From UBA1181 sp963626555 (GTDB lineage Bacteria; Bacteroidota; Bacteroidia; Bacteroidales; Paludibacteraceae), in contig CAVFXQ010000024.1 of the NCBI GenBank assembly GCA_963626555.1, forward strand, positions 1 through 41,481: 41,481 nucleotides of DNA. Reading direction: 5' to 3'. Position numbers and translations under genes: made by a program. The notes beneath the pieces were generated by a model. The model worked only from the letters and a program-made list of their open reading frames with translations. It had not been told where the DNA came from and did no database searches. Below are positions 8,107 to 17,575 of the stretch, piece by piece. Every line of letters starts with the position of its first letter. Position 1 is the stretch's first letter.

Positions 8107-9003
8107 ATGAAAAAAATAATTTCACTGATAGTTGCATTGCTCTTCGTAGGATCGGTTTCAGCAACTGGTGAGGACAAAATAGAGGCGATAAATTTTGGTG
8201 TTGAGGTGGGTGCGCATGTGCTTACAAAAGACGTAGAGCCACCTGCTAATGTGCGCTTTGGAAAGTATGGCGTACACGCTTATTATATTCCTTGGCATAT
8301 TGGTGTGTTGGGTGAGTATATGTTCGGCAATGGAATGTTTGGGTTGTCGACGGGGCTTCGACTTACTACATATACGGCGTTCCTGGGGCGCGAAGGAGAA
8401 ATTTCGTACGAGTGGAATGTTGACCCTGATGCAGAAAAAGGTGAGTATGTTTCTATAACTAGTATCAAACAGGCTAACAACTATTTAGGTGTTCCGTTGC
8501 AGTTTCGTATCCTCTTCGTGAAACCAGACAATATTGTGCGTCCGTATTTCAAATTAGACCTCTCTTTCTGTTGGTTGGTTGCTAATCGTAATACGATTTC
8601 TTTTACTAATGAAGATGAACCTGCTCGCTATATCGACATCATAAATGAGAATTTGGGAGACCCTGAAAAGTTCAGTTCAACATTGGATTTTGCCTATGGA
8701 TTGCGCATCGGTCGCGATCCGTTCTATGTCAATGCCGAAATCCATTTCCCTTCATTCTTGTTGACAAGCAGTCCTGTTTCTTTCTTTGGTACATCTGATT
8801 TGACTATGCTTAATTTTGGTGCGAAAATCGCATTGCAAGTGCCGGTTTATTGGACAGACTATGTAGAAAAAAAGAAACATAACGGTAAGACGGCTGCTCA
8901 ACGTAAGGAAGAAAAGATTCAGCAAGAATATATTCCGACGAACGATTTCGAGAATGTTCCTAATGAAGATGACTCTAACGGAGAATTCACTCCAGAGTAT
9001 TGA
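8107..9003 (+). CDS. Outer-membrane beta-barrel protein
   Basis: About 298 residues from MKKIISLIVALLFVG, a clear Sec signal peptide cleaved near SVSA-TGED. An earlier in-frame ATG at 8035 would bury the signal peptide and is rejected. The mature part shows alternating hydrophobic and polar strands with aromatic girdles (AINFGVEVGAHVL, GLSTGLRLTTYTAF, LDFAYGLRIGRD, MLNFGAKIALQV), as in porin-like or PorT-type barrels of Bacteroidota. It ends with a soluble acidic tail (about 40 residues) after the last strand, which is unusual because barrels normally end on an aromatic residue. The substrate is unknown. Confidence 0.75.
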   Translation: MKKIISLIVALLFVGSVSATGEDKIEAINFGVEVGAHVLTKDVEPPANVRFGKYGVHAYYIPWHIGVLGEYMFGNGMFGLSTGLRLTTYTAFLGREGEISYEWNVDPDAEKGEYVSITSIKQANNYLGVPLQFRILFVKPDNIVRPYFKLDLSFCWLVANRNTISFTNEDEPARYIDIINENLGDPEKFSSTLDFAYGLRIGRDPFYVNAEIHFPSFLLTSSPVSFFGTSDLTMLNFGAKIALQVPVYWTDYVEKKKHNGKTAAQRKEEKIQQEYIPTNDFENVPNEDDSNGEFTPEY

Positions 9004-9111
9004 TGAGTAGGGAAACGACCTGACTTAGACATTCCTCGTTATTTACGGGAGATAAATGTCAAGGCTTCTTTTGCTTTTTACTAACCTAATTCTACCCTTG
9101 CAAAAAAGAAG

Positions 9112-12100
9112 ATGCGGAAATCGGTCAAAAAGGCTCTCGTGCGTGTGTTGGCTTCTGTCATCGCATTCCTTTTGATTCTCAACACCGTAATCATTCTGCT
9201 ACTGAACGTACCTGCAATCCAAAAATGGTGTGCAGGTTTCGCTGTCGATTATGTGGTGGAACGGACGAAAACGAAGATTGAAATTGGGCATCTTCATTTG
9301 GATATTTTCAACGGAATCTACATTAAAGACTTGTATGTAGAAGACCTAAATGAAGATACTCTTGCCTATGTAGGTTTGCTGAATGTTGACTATTCCTTAA
9401 AAAAAATCTATTGGAAGAATACTCTGAATATCAAGAAAATAGCACTGAAAGATTTTACGGTAAAGCTATCTGCTGACAACGATTCTGCCGATTTTAATTT
9501 TCAATTCTTGATAGATGCTTTTGCTTCGGGAGAACCTGAAGATACAACCTCTTCACCAACGAATTTTAATTTGTCTGTGGGTCAGATTCTGCTGAAAAAT
9601 GGAACTTTTGCCTACGATATTTATAGCGTTCCCGATACAAGCACCTTGTTTAATGCATCGCATATTCGTGTAGACAGCCTCTATTTTTCATCAAATTTAG
9701 ACTTACGTCTGCCGTCTACGTTAGATGTTGTTTGTGATGAATTGTCGTGCAGGGAAAAAAGTGGGTTGAGGCTTGAGTATTTTGATGCACCGATACATTT
9801 CAATTTGGACTCATTGGCTTTGTCTGCATCTACGTTGGATTTAAAAACGAATAAAACATGGTTGTCGGGGTCGAATATTTATTTCAATATAGACTCACTT
9901 TCGTTATCGGCTACCATAGATAGTGCGTCTGTTGTAGCAGCTGATTTCCAGTGCTTTGTCCCAATGTTACGGCGATTTTCAGACCCAATCCAATTGTCTG
10001 TAAAGGCGGAGGGAGTACTGCCACAAATAAGTGTCTCTCAACTCCATATCAACTATCCACAGACATTGCAACTTTATTCTCCACGGTTGAGTATAGAAGA
10101 TTATAGCCAGTGGGAAAAAACACATATTTTCGCACAGATAGAAAGTCTTGAGGTGGGGGAAAATGCTCCAAAAACGTTGGAACGTCTTTTTGATGTTGCT
10201 TTGCCTTCAGCAGTAGTATCTTTATTGCCATGCTCTTTAAGAGTGGCTGTGGAGGGTTCGTTGAAGAACTTTCAGGAGTCGCTTGATCTGACTACACCAA
10301 TTGGGAAAATCTCTTCGATTGGAACCATCAATTTTTGGGCAGAATTAGAACAGTTGAAAGCAGAAACAAGTTGGGATGTTAATGTCAACACTTTAAAGCC
10401 GATTATAGGGTCAGATGTTGCAAAAAATCTTCGCTTGCAGTTGAGCAACACAATCGATTGGAATTTTGCTGAAAATCCTTCTGCCACATTGAGGGGCGAA
10501 GTGCTGACCGCAAATTTGTTTGATTATACCTACAGTCCTATAAATATTGATTGCGAATATGGCAAGAGCGGTGATGTAAAAGCAACTATTCGTACAAATG
10601 ATCCGAATTGTAGTTTTGATTTAGAAGGGTCTGTAAATCAGTTGATGACGGATAGTATGTCTACAGATATTCGGTTGAAAATCAATAATATAAATCCTTC
10701 AAAATTAAATTTGGCAGAGAATTTATCATTTAATAATGCAAGAGGTGTGTTGACAGTGAATGGTGTCGGTTTGGACTATAACAAATGGAGGGGAAATGTT
10801 TCCATTGATGATGTTATGTTGGAAGGGGATACAGCGAATTTACACGTTAACTATGTTAGATTCACACAAACACAGATAGGAAGTCGTAAAAACGTTGATT
10901 TAAAATCTTCTTTTTTGAATGCGACTTTAGAAGGAGTCTTTAAGTATGACGAACTATATGGCTGTGCGCAGGATGTGTTGAGTAGATATTTCCCGACGGT
11001 CTTTCATGATACTTCGTCTGTCGTCAATCCGACTGACATAGCCTTTGAATTAAAGACAGATAAAGTCAATCCGATTTTAAACTATTTCGGGGTAGACCTA
11101 AGTTTGTTAGGCTCATTGAGGGTGAATGGATCAATGAGCAATAAGGAGGAGGAACATTTAAAGTTGAGTGTTTATTCTCCTCAAATTGAAACTTCTCAGA
11201 TAGCGGTTGCTCCGTCGTCAATTGATTTTAAAACGGAGGAAGATCGTTTATTTGGTGAGGCTACAACTACCGTCCGTCCGAATAAAGAGAGTGATTTCTC
11301 GGCAGTGGTAGGTATGCATATTGTCGCTTTACACGATTCTATCTTCAATGTTGTAGAGATGGGGACGATGCCCGACACGCTGTTCCTGCATGGAGATTTA
11401 TGGAATTGTATCTCTTTCCAACCTTCGGACAGTGGAAATATTAAAATTCGGATGAACATTGATAAAAGTTCCGTTTTCTTGCATGAGAAAGAAATTGTCA
11501 ATAACAAAGCGGTCATTGACTATCCGTTAGGTGTGCCGACGAGAATAACGATTGACAATTTTGGACTTTCAACAACGGAGCAACCATTGCTTTCTGTGAA
11601 TGGTGTTATTTCCGAAAGTCTAAAAGACACCCTCAACGTAGAGTTTGATAGACTGAAATTTAAAACATTGCTTTCTTTGTTGTATATCAACGATCTACCC
11701 GTTGATTTCCAAATAGATGGACGAGTACGAGCGACGGCTGTACTTGGAGAAGATTTTCGTTTTTTCACTCGAGATTTTCATTTGAATGGGATAAACTACG
11801 ATGGCAATGAGTTTGGTGATTTGGAGGCGAGCGCGATATGGGACAATAAGCGAAAAGGGGTTGGAGCTAAAATGCAGCTTTCGAAAGATAGTCTGCGATT
11901 AATGGATATCAAAGGTATTGTGGCTCCGTCAGACCGTTATGTGCGTCTTTCTGCCGTTTTAGACTCTGTTCCGTTAGCGATGACAGTGCCTTTCACAGGA
12001 GAGTATGTGAGTGACGTACAAGGATATGTCGGGTCGAATATAAAGATAGAGGGAGATTTGACTTCGCCAGACATTAACGGCTATGTTTACTTGTTGGATG

Positions 12101-13671
12101 CAAAGGCGAAAGTCAATTATACAGGTGTCACCTATAGCATATCGGATAGTGTAAAGATGGACAAAAACCACTTCTATGCGAAACGATTCAAGGTGACGGA
12201 TAATTTCGGAAATCGATTGTTCTTCAATGGCGATATTTATCATGATCATTTCAAAACATTTAAGTATGAGATGATTCTCTTTATGCGAGATTTCGCTCTT
12301 CTGAACAATCCGAAAGATAGAAATAAGATTGCCTATGGAAAGTTCTTTGCGAATGCCAAGGCGTTGAAGTTGGTGGGAGACGAAAAACAAGCTTCGTTAA
12401 CAGGTGAGTTTAGTAACAGTGATAATACGGTTGTCAATATTAATTTACCTGAGGAGGCTACGGAAGCAAGCACATACGACAATATTGTCTATGTATCATC
12501 AGATGTGATATTGAACACGAAGGAAGACACAGCAAAGGTGGAAAACGAAGAAAAATTTATGGTTTATGCCAACTTAGATCTGGGTTTGACTGATAAAGCG
12601 GCTTTTTATGTTAATGTGGCAGATGGAGCAATGGTAAAAGGCAATGGAAATCTCAAAATTGTTTATGAAGATAATAATATTTCTTTGTACAATCGTTTTA
12701 CGGTGAGTGACGGATATGTGAAGTTGAAACTTTCTGGAATCCCAACGAAGAAATTTTCCATTCAAGAAGGAAGTTACGTTGATTTCTCTGGTAATCCGAT
12801 GAAATTGAGGTTCAATGCGACAGTTAATTATGGTTTGACAGCAGATCTTGCAACGCTAAGTTCTTCCTTTTCATCGCTCTCGTCAACACGAGTGCCTGTC
12901 AACTGTGTACTTAAGGCTTCGGGGGATCTGAATGATATGACGCTGGGCTATGACGTTGCATTACCAAAGGCGAATGAAGAGATTCAGCAGCAGGTAGCAA
13001 GCATCATCAACACGGATAACATTAGAATAGTGGAGTTTGCCTACTTGATCGGTTTAGGTATGTTTAACGATCCGTATGGAGAGTCAAGTGGTAATGCGAT
13101 GATGTCGTTTGCCTCGTCTTCTCTTTCTTCTTCCCTTAACAATGTCTTAGGAAATGTTTTGGGTGACAAAGTGACGATCGGAACTGACCTCAATTCAACC
13201 AAAGAGGACTTATCTGATATGGAATTGGGCGTGTCTGTCTCCACTAAGTTGGCGCATGACAAGTTGTTGCTTAGTACGAATTTAGGTATGCAACAGAATG
13301 CAACAACGAATACTTCTGGCTTTATGGGCGATTTTGACGCTGAATATTTATTAGGAAAGACAGGCATCTTCCGTTTAAAAGCCTATAATCATACTAATAA
13401 TGATATTTTCAGAACCTCTAATAATACGCAAGGAATTGGTTTCTCGTTTGTTCGAGAGTCTAAAAATCTGAAAAACTTGTTTAATATAAAAGGCGAATTT
13501 AAGTCAGGCAAAGAGAAGGAACCTGCCGTTCGCAGAGATGAAAAACCAGAAGTAAAAGAAGGGAAAGCAACTGATTCTGAGAAAAAAGCGACTGAAAGAG
13601 AGCCGTTAGCGAGTCCATCAACAGATAAAATAAAAGAGAAAAAGGAAGATGATGAAAACGCTAATAAATAG
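9112..13671 (+). CDS. tamB: TamB-like translocation and assembly module protein
   Basis: A 1519-residue protein. A single N-terminal transmembrane anchor (about residues 8-33) is followed by an AsmA-like segment (IEIGHLHLDIFNGIYIKDL), a long repetitive beta-rich body and a TamB (DUF490) C-terminal domain (about 1040-1400, with VDFSGNPMKLRF and NCVLKASGDLNDM). TamB proteins form periplasm-spanning grooves thought to carry phospholipid or help assemble outer-membrane proteins. The last roughly 60 residues are a lysine/glutamate-rich tail. The 3-prime end overlaps the next gene, which encodes its TamA-type outer-membrane partner, so they form one translational unit. Length fits the family. Confidence 0.9.
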   Translation: MRKSVKKALVRVLASVIAFLLILNTVIILLLNVPAIQKWCAGFAVDYVVERTKTKIEIGHLHLDIFNGIYIKDLYVEDLNEDTLAYVGLLNVDYSLKKIYWKNTLNIKKIALKDFTVKLSADNDSADFNFQFLIDAFASGEPEDTTSSPTNFNLSVGQILLKNGTFAYDIYSVPDTSTLFNASHIRVDSLYFSSNLDLRLPSTLDVVCDELSCREKSGLRLEYFDAPIHFNLDSLALSASTLDLKTNKTWLSGSNIYFNIDSLSLSATIDSASVVAADFQCFVPMLRRFSDPIQLSVKAEGVLPQISVSQLHINYPQTLQLYSPRLSIEDYSQWEKTHIFAQIESLEVGENAPKTLERLFDVALPSAVVSLLPCSLRVAVEGSLKNFQESLDLTTPIGKISSIGTINFWAELEQLKAETSWDVNVNTLKPIIGSDVAKNLRLQLSNTIDWNFAENPSATLRGEVLTANLFDYTYSPINIDCEYGKSGDVKATIRTNDPNCSFDLEGSVNQLMTDSMSTDIRLKINNINPSKLNLAENLSFNNARGVLTVNGVGLDYNKWRGNVSIDDVMLEGDTANLHVNYVRFTQTQIGSRKNVDLKSSFLNATLEGVFKYDELYGCAQDVLSRYFPTVFHDTSSVVNPTDIAFELKTDKVNPILNYFGVDLSLLGSLRVNGSMSNKEEEHLKLSVYSPQIETSQIAVAPSSIDFKTEEDRLFGEATTTVRPNKESDFSAVVGMHIVALHDSIFNVVEMGTMPDTLFLHGDLWNCISFQPSDSGNIKIRMNIDKSSVFLHEKEIVNNKAVIDYPLGVPTRITIDNFGLSTTEQPLLSVNGVISESLKDTLNVEFDRLKFKTLLSLLYINDLPVDFQIDGRVRATAVLGEDFRFFTRDFHLNGINYDGNEFGDLEASAIWDNKRKGVGAKMQLSKDSLRLMDIKGIVAPSDRYVRLSAVLDSVPLAMTVPFTGEYVSDVQGYVGSNIKIEGDLTSPDINGYVYLLDAKAKVNYTGVTYSISDSVKMDKNHFYAKRFKVTDNFGNRLFFNGDIYHDHFKTFKYEMILFMRDFALLNNPKDRNKIAYGKFFANAKALKLVGDEKQASLTGEFSNSDNTVVNINLPEEATEASTYDNIVYVSSDVILNTKEDTAKVENEEKFMVYANLDLGLTDKAAFYVNVADGAMVKGNGNLKIVYEDNNISLYNRFTVSDGYVKLKLSGIPTKKFSIQEGSYVDFSGNPMKLRFNATVNYGLTADLATLSSSFSSLSSTRVPVNCVLKASGDLNDMTLGYDVALPKANEEIQQQVASIINTDNIRIVEFAYLIGLGMFNDPYGESSGNAMMSFASSSLSSSLNNVLGNVLGDKVTIGTDLNSTKEDLSDMELGVSVSTKLAHDKLLLSTNLGMQQNATTNTSGFMGDFDAEYLLGKTGIFRLKAYNHTNNDIFRTSNNTQGIGFSFVRESKNLKNLFNIKGEFKSGKEKEPAVRRDEKPEVKEGKATDSEKKATEREPLASPSTDKIKEKKEDDENANK

Positions 13672-15985
13672 ACAGTTACATTATGCGAATATATATGCTA
13701 TCATTATTGTAATAATGGCATTCGCATCTTGCTCTACTACAAAATATGTGGAGGAGGGAGACTATTTATTGGATAAGGTTGATATTAATGTGGAGAATAA
13801 GAAGGTGTCATCGTCTAATCTAACAGAATACGTCAGTCAGAAGCCGAATGCGGACGGACTCTTCATCAATAAATTAGGATTGCACATTTACTCGCTTTCG
13901 GGACAAGACACAACGAAGCGAATCAATCGGTTGTTGCGAAAAATAGGTAGCGAACCAGTCATCTATAGTGAGTCGCAGACTGAAAGAACTGAGAAACAGT
14001 TGACTAAGGCGATGAAGAATTTAGGATATCTCAATGCTGAGACTTCCCATTGTGTTGACTCTGCTGAAAAAAAAGTCGCTTTGAAGTATTGTATTCGACC
14101 GAATGAGCTCTATAAGATTAGAGAATTTAGGGTAGATATTGCGCCAACGGAGATGGCTACGCTATTAACAACCCGAGCGGTGAAGAAAATTATGAAAATA
14201 AAATCAGGAGACAACTTTGATGCTTCTGTTTTCAATGATTTATCGTCAAATTTGACCGCAGCCTATCAGAATATGGGTTATTATAAACTTAGCAAAAACA
14301 ATTTTTATTTTGAGGCGGACACAAGTGTGGGGAATAATCAAGTGGATGTTACTCTTAAATATCGCAGTTTGGAAAAAAATGGAACATTGGAGAATGATCC
14401 GGCGTTGAGACGGTATAAATTCAATAATATCACTATCTATAACGGTACAGAAAAAAACAACTTTCCTTTTCGACGAAGAGATGCAGAGAAACAAGACACG
14501 TTGCGTTTTGGTAACACAATGATTATAGATGGAGAGGAGCGATTCATCCGTCCGCCAGTGTTGTACAATAACAATTTTATTCGTACTGGGAGATATTACA
14601 ACACGAAAATCGTCGACAAAACCTATAGCTCGTTTAGCAATTTGGGTGCGGTGTCGAAAGTAGCCGTTGAGATAGAGGAAGAACCGGGCGATTCTCTCTT
14701 GTTGAACGCAGAGATAACATTGACACCATCTAATCTGTATCATTTCCAGTGTGGTGTGGATGGCACTAATTCGGCAGGCGACTTAGGGGCGGCCGCTTAC
14801 GTCGGTTTCCAACAGAAGAACCTTTTCCATGGATCGGAAGTGTTCAATATCAAGTTGAATGGATCGTTTGAACATATCCGAGGTAAGTCGAATTACATCA
14901 TAAATTCAGACAATTATTACGAATACGGAGGGGAGACATCTTTGACGATTCCTCGTATTCTTCTCTTTGCAGTGCCAGAGAAATACAAAAAGCAGGTGGG
15001 TGCAAGCTCTGTTTTGACTTTCAGTATGAATTGGCGTAAAAGACCAGAGTACAATCGTCGATTTATGAGTTTAGATTGGAAATATACATGGTATTCCAAC
15101 CGAAAGAGACTGTTTCATACGTTTGACCTCTGTAATGTCAACTATGTCGTTTCTCCGTGGACGTCTTCGTGGTTTGAAGAGTATTTAGATCAAGTTGACA
15201 ATGTCTTGTTGAAGGAGAGCTATAAAGACCAGTTTATCACAAGAGCGTCGTATTCAATTGTCTATGCAAGTGATAAATCCACCTCGACAACGAAGAAAGG
15301 TTGGAATATTCGTGCAGGTATAGATGTGGCGGGGACGGTTCCGTATGCTGTCTGTTCTGCCGTTCCGTCCATAAAAAAGAGTGAGGACGGAGCGTATGAA
15401 ATTTGGGGTACCCCTTTCGCACAATATGTAAAAGCTACGTTTGATGTGTCGAAGACTTTTTTCTTAGGGCTAAAATCGCAGTTGGTGGCACATTGTGGTT
15501 TGGGATTTGCCTCTCCGTATGGAAACTCAGACATTCTCCCTTATGAGCAGCGTTTCTATGCCGGAGGCGCAAATACAGTGAGGGGATGGAGTACGAGAAC
15601 TTTGGGTCCGGGAAGATTTGACTCTGAAACATACGGCAATTTTATCACGCAGACTGGAGACATCAAAGTGATACTCAATTTGGAGTATCGGCAACAGACC
15701 AATACTATTTTGGATTTAGCGGCCTTCTTGGATGCAGGAAACGTATGGACGGTTCGAGATTATGAGGAGCAAGCAGGAGGACAATTCAACATTGCCACGT
15801 TCTATAAGGAGATGGGTTTTTCGTGGGGTGTCGGTATACGTCCGAATCTCAAATTTTTAGTGATTCGATTTGATGTAGGAATGCAGATTTATAACCCAAT
15901 TTACGAGGGAAAATATCGTTGGGTGATTTGTTATCCAAGTTGGAGTTATTGCGCATTTAATTTTGGAATTGGGTATCCGTTCTAA
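13649..15985 (+). CDS. tamL: TamA/BamA-type outer-membrane lipoprotein (TamL)
   Basis: A 778-residue protein beginning at the first of two consecutive ATGs, with AAGGAAG just upstream. A lipoprotein signal ends at AFASCSTTKYV, so the mature protein would be lipidated, as in Bacteroidota TamL. The N-terminal half (to about residue 350) holds POTRA-like modules. The C-terminal half is an Omp85 barrel with the conserved loop motif YAGGANTVRGWSTR near residue 635 and a terminal aromatic (GIGYPF). Its 23-base overlap with tamB supports a TamL-TamB envelope complex for outer-membrane biogenesis. TamL/TamB naming follows the flavobacterial literature. Confidence 0.9.
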   Translation: MMKTLINRQLHYANIYAIIIVIMAFASCSTTKYVEEGDYLLDKVDINVENKKVSSSNLTEYVSQKPNADGLFINKLGLHIYSLSGQDTTKRINRLLRKIGSEPVIYSESQTERTEKQLTKAMKNLGYLNAETSHCVDSAEKKVALKYCIRPNELYKIREFRVDIAPTEMATLLTTRAVKKIMKIKSGDNFDASVFNDLSSNLTAAYQNMGYYKLSKNNFYFEADTSVGNNQVDVTLKYRSLEKNGTLENDPALRRYKFNNITIYNGTEKNNFPFRRRDAEKQDTLRFGNTMIIDGEERFIRPPVLYNNNFIRTGRYYNTKIVDKTYSSFSNLGAVSKVAVEIEEEPGDSLLLNAEITLTPSNLYHFQCGVDGTNSAGDLGAAAYVGFQQKNLFHGSEVFNIKLNGSFEHIRGKSNYIINSDNYYEYGGETSLTIPRILLFAVPEKYKKQVGASSVLTFSMNWRKRPEYNRRFMSLDWKYTWYSNRKRLFHTFDLCNVNYVVSPWTSSWFEEYLDQVDNVLLKESYKDQFITRASYSIVYASDKSTSTTKKGWNIRAGIDVAGTVPYAVCSAVPSIKKSEDGAYEIWGTPFAQYVKATFDVSKTFFLGLKSQLVAHCGLGFASPYGNSDILPYEQRFYAGGANTVRGWSTRTLGPGRFDSETYGNFITQTGDIKVILNLEYRQQTNTILDLAAFLDAGNVWTVRDYEEQAGGQFNIATFYKEMGFSWGVGIRPNLKFLVIRFDVGMQIYNPIYEGKYRWVICYPSWSYCAFNFGIGYPF

Positions 15986-15994
15986 AAGGAAATG

Positions 15995-17317
15995 CTACAA
16001 AATAATCTTTTTTATCGCGTAGAGGGGAATAACTTGAACTTTCTCGTACTTAGAAAAAGGTTCAAGACTAGTGCGGATTCCATATTCGCAACTCTTTTGC
16101 TTTATGAAGTAGTACATGCTTTGCATAGACCCTTTGACCCCTGCTTTCACTTCAATAGGAACGATTTTGTTGCCTCTTGAAATGACATAATCCACTTCGG
16201 CTTGTCCCTCTTTCCCATCCCTTTGCCAGTAGTAACAGTAAGGACGAGCGGTTGGAGAACTATATTTTATCATCTCCAATCCAACAAACATCTCTGAAAG
16301 TCCGCCTTTGTTGACAAAATCATTTTCGGATGAAAGTAAAATATCTTTCGCCTCCAACCCTAAGAGCGTTTGCATAAGACCGATATCCACGAATAGAAAC
16401 TTCTGAAATTTCGGATTGATATCTGCACCCAAAGGAATCCCATTGGCAGCGGTGTGAATCACTGGAATGGATAATCCAGCGAGTGTCAGCAATTGTAGAG
16501 CTTCTTTCACGCTGGTGCTGTTAGTGGTAGTCTCTACTTGAGAATAGACAAATTTTGAGCCTGCCTGTAGTGCGATTGACTTGAGTGTATTGTTCAAAAT
16601 CAGAGGTGAAATACGACTTTTATACTTGCTGAAATCGTCTTGATAAGTCTCCAAAATATCATTGTGAATCTGAGAACACTTCAGAAAATCGTGGTCAACC
16701 ACCCACGAGCGAACGGCTTCTGGCATGCCACCTACAAGGAAATAGGAGCGAAGAGCCTCTATCAATTTTGTATGCAGAGGGGTTGGAAGTGGATTGTCGA
16801 CATCTGACATTTCGTTCTTGTACGAAACTAATTGCGGATTGCCGTCTGCTTCCAAAAACTCGTCAAATGAGAATGGATACATGAAAAGAGAACGGATTCT
16901 TCCTACTCCAAATGAGGGCAATTCCCTTAACGCAAATTCCAACAATGAACCTGCAGCAACAACGTGCAGCTCTGGAAAATCCTCGTAGAAGAAACGAAGT
17001 GCGGAGATGGCTCGTTCAGATTCTTGGATCTCATCAATGAAAAGCAGTGTTTTCCCAGGAACGACGGGGACGTTGTAGATGGCAGATAATACGGTGCAAA
17101 TTTTCTTCACATCAAGGTTATCGCCAAAAAGGGCTTTTGTCTCCTTGTCTCTTTCCAAGTTGACCTCCAAAAAATAGTCAAAAGACTCGCCTAAATGTCG
17201 CACAGCAGATGATTTTCCCACTTGCCTTGCCCCACGGATGAGGAGCGATTTGTGGTCGGGGTCTTTCTTCCAATCAAGCAGAGCCTTGTCAATAAGTCTA
17301 TTATAATAGTTTTTCAT
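15995..17317 (-). CDS. AAA ATPase with DUF4143 domain
   Basis: About 440 residues. I place the start at 17317 (MKNYYNRLIDKALLDW) because AAAGGAGGT stands five bases before it, a strong Shine-Dalgarno rare for this phylum. The frame is open 48 bases further upstream, but those codons lie before or at the predicted transcription start. Walker A is RGARQVGKSSA and Walker B is TLLFIDEIQESE. The C-terminal nuclease-like part is AEVDYVISRGNKIVPIEVKAG. It is closest in layout to the ATPase at 2068. It converges with tamL, whose stop lies nine bases away. Confidence 0.93.
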   Translation of the reverse strand: MKNYYNRLIDKALLDWKKDPDHKSLLIRGARQVGKSSAVRHLGESFDYFLEVNLERDKETKALFGDNLDVKKICTVLSAIYNVPVVPGKTLLFIDEIQESERAISALRFFYEDFPELHVVAAGSLLEFALRELPSFGVGRIRSLFMYPFSFDEFLEADGNPQLVSYKNEMSDVDNPLPTPLHTKLIEALRSYFLVGGMPEAVRSWVVDHDFLKCSQIHNDILETYQDDFSKYKSRISPLILNNTLKSIALQAGSKFVYSQVETTTNSTSVKEALQLLTLAGLSIPVIHTAANGIPLGADINPKFQKFLFVDIGLMQTLLGLEAKDILLSSENDFVNKGGLSEMFVGLEMIKYSSPTARPYCYYWQRDGKEGQAEVDYVISRGNKIVPIEVKAGVKGSMQSMYYFIKQKSCEYGIRTSLEPFSKYEKVQVIPLYAIKKIIL

Positions 17318-17352
17318 CAAGTACCTCCTTTGCCAATGAATTTTGATGACTG

Positions 17353-17360
17353 CAAAAGTA
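17353..17360 (-). promoter_or_regulatory. -7 box (TACTTTTG on the minus strand)
   Basis: Matches TAnnTTTG in minus orientation 36 bases before the ATPase start. The tandem 33-bp repeats begin about 33 bases further upstream. Confidence 0.5.
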
Positions 17361-17392
17361 TTCATTTTTCTAAATGAGAAGAAAAACTGATC

Positions 17393-17458
17393 CTAAAAAT
17401 AGGGTAAAATATCAAAAAGCGGAGGCTAAAAATAGGGTGAAGTGTTGAAAAGCGGAGG
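17393..17458. repeat. Two tandem 33-bp repeats upstream of a DUF4143 ATPase
   Basis: Units 17393-17425 and 17426-17458 share CTAAAAATAGGGT at the left and AAAAGCGGAGG at the right, differing in the nine bases between. They lie directly upstream of the promoter of the minus-strand ATPase. The 33-bp period equals that of the repeats at 1984-2062, though the sequences are unrelated. Confidence 0.85.
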
Positions 17459-17575
17459 CAAAAGAGTTGTGGAGTGTTCTTTTGTAAAGAGATTATTGTA
17501 TTATTTGATAAATATTGCAAATGGTAAATTGCGTATTCGCTAAGGCACTTCTCGTTGTTACGAAAAAGTAGTCAG

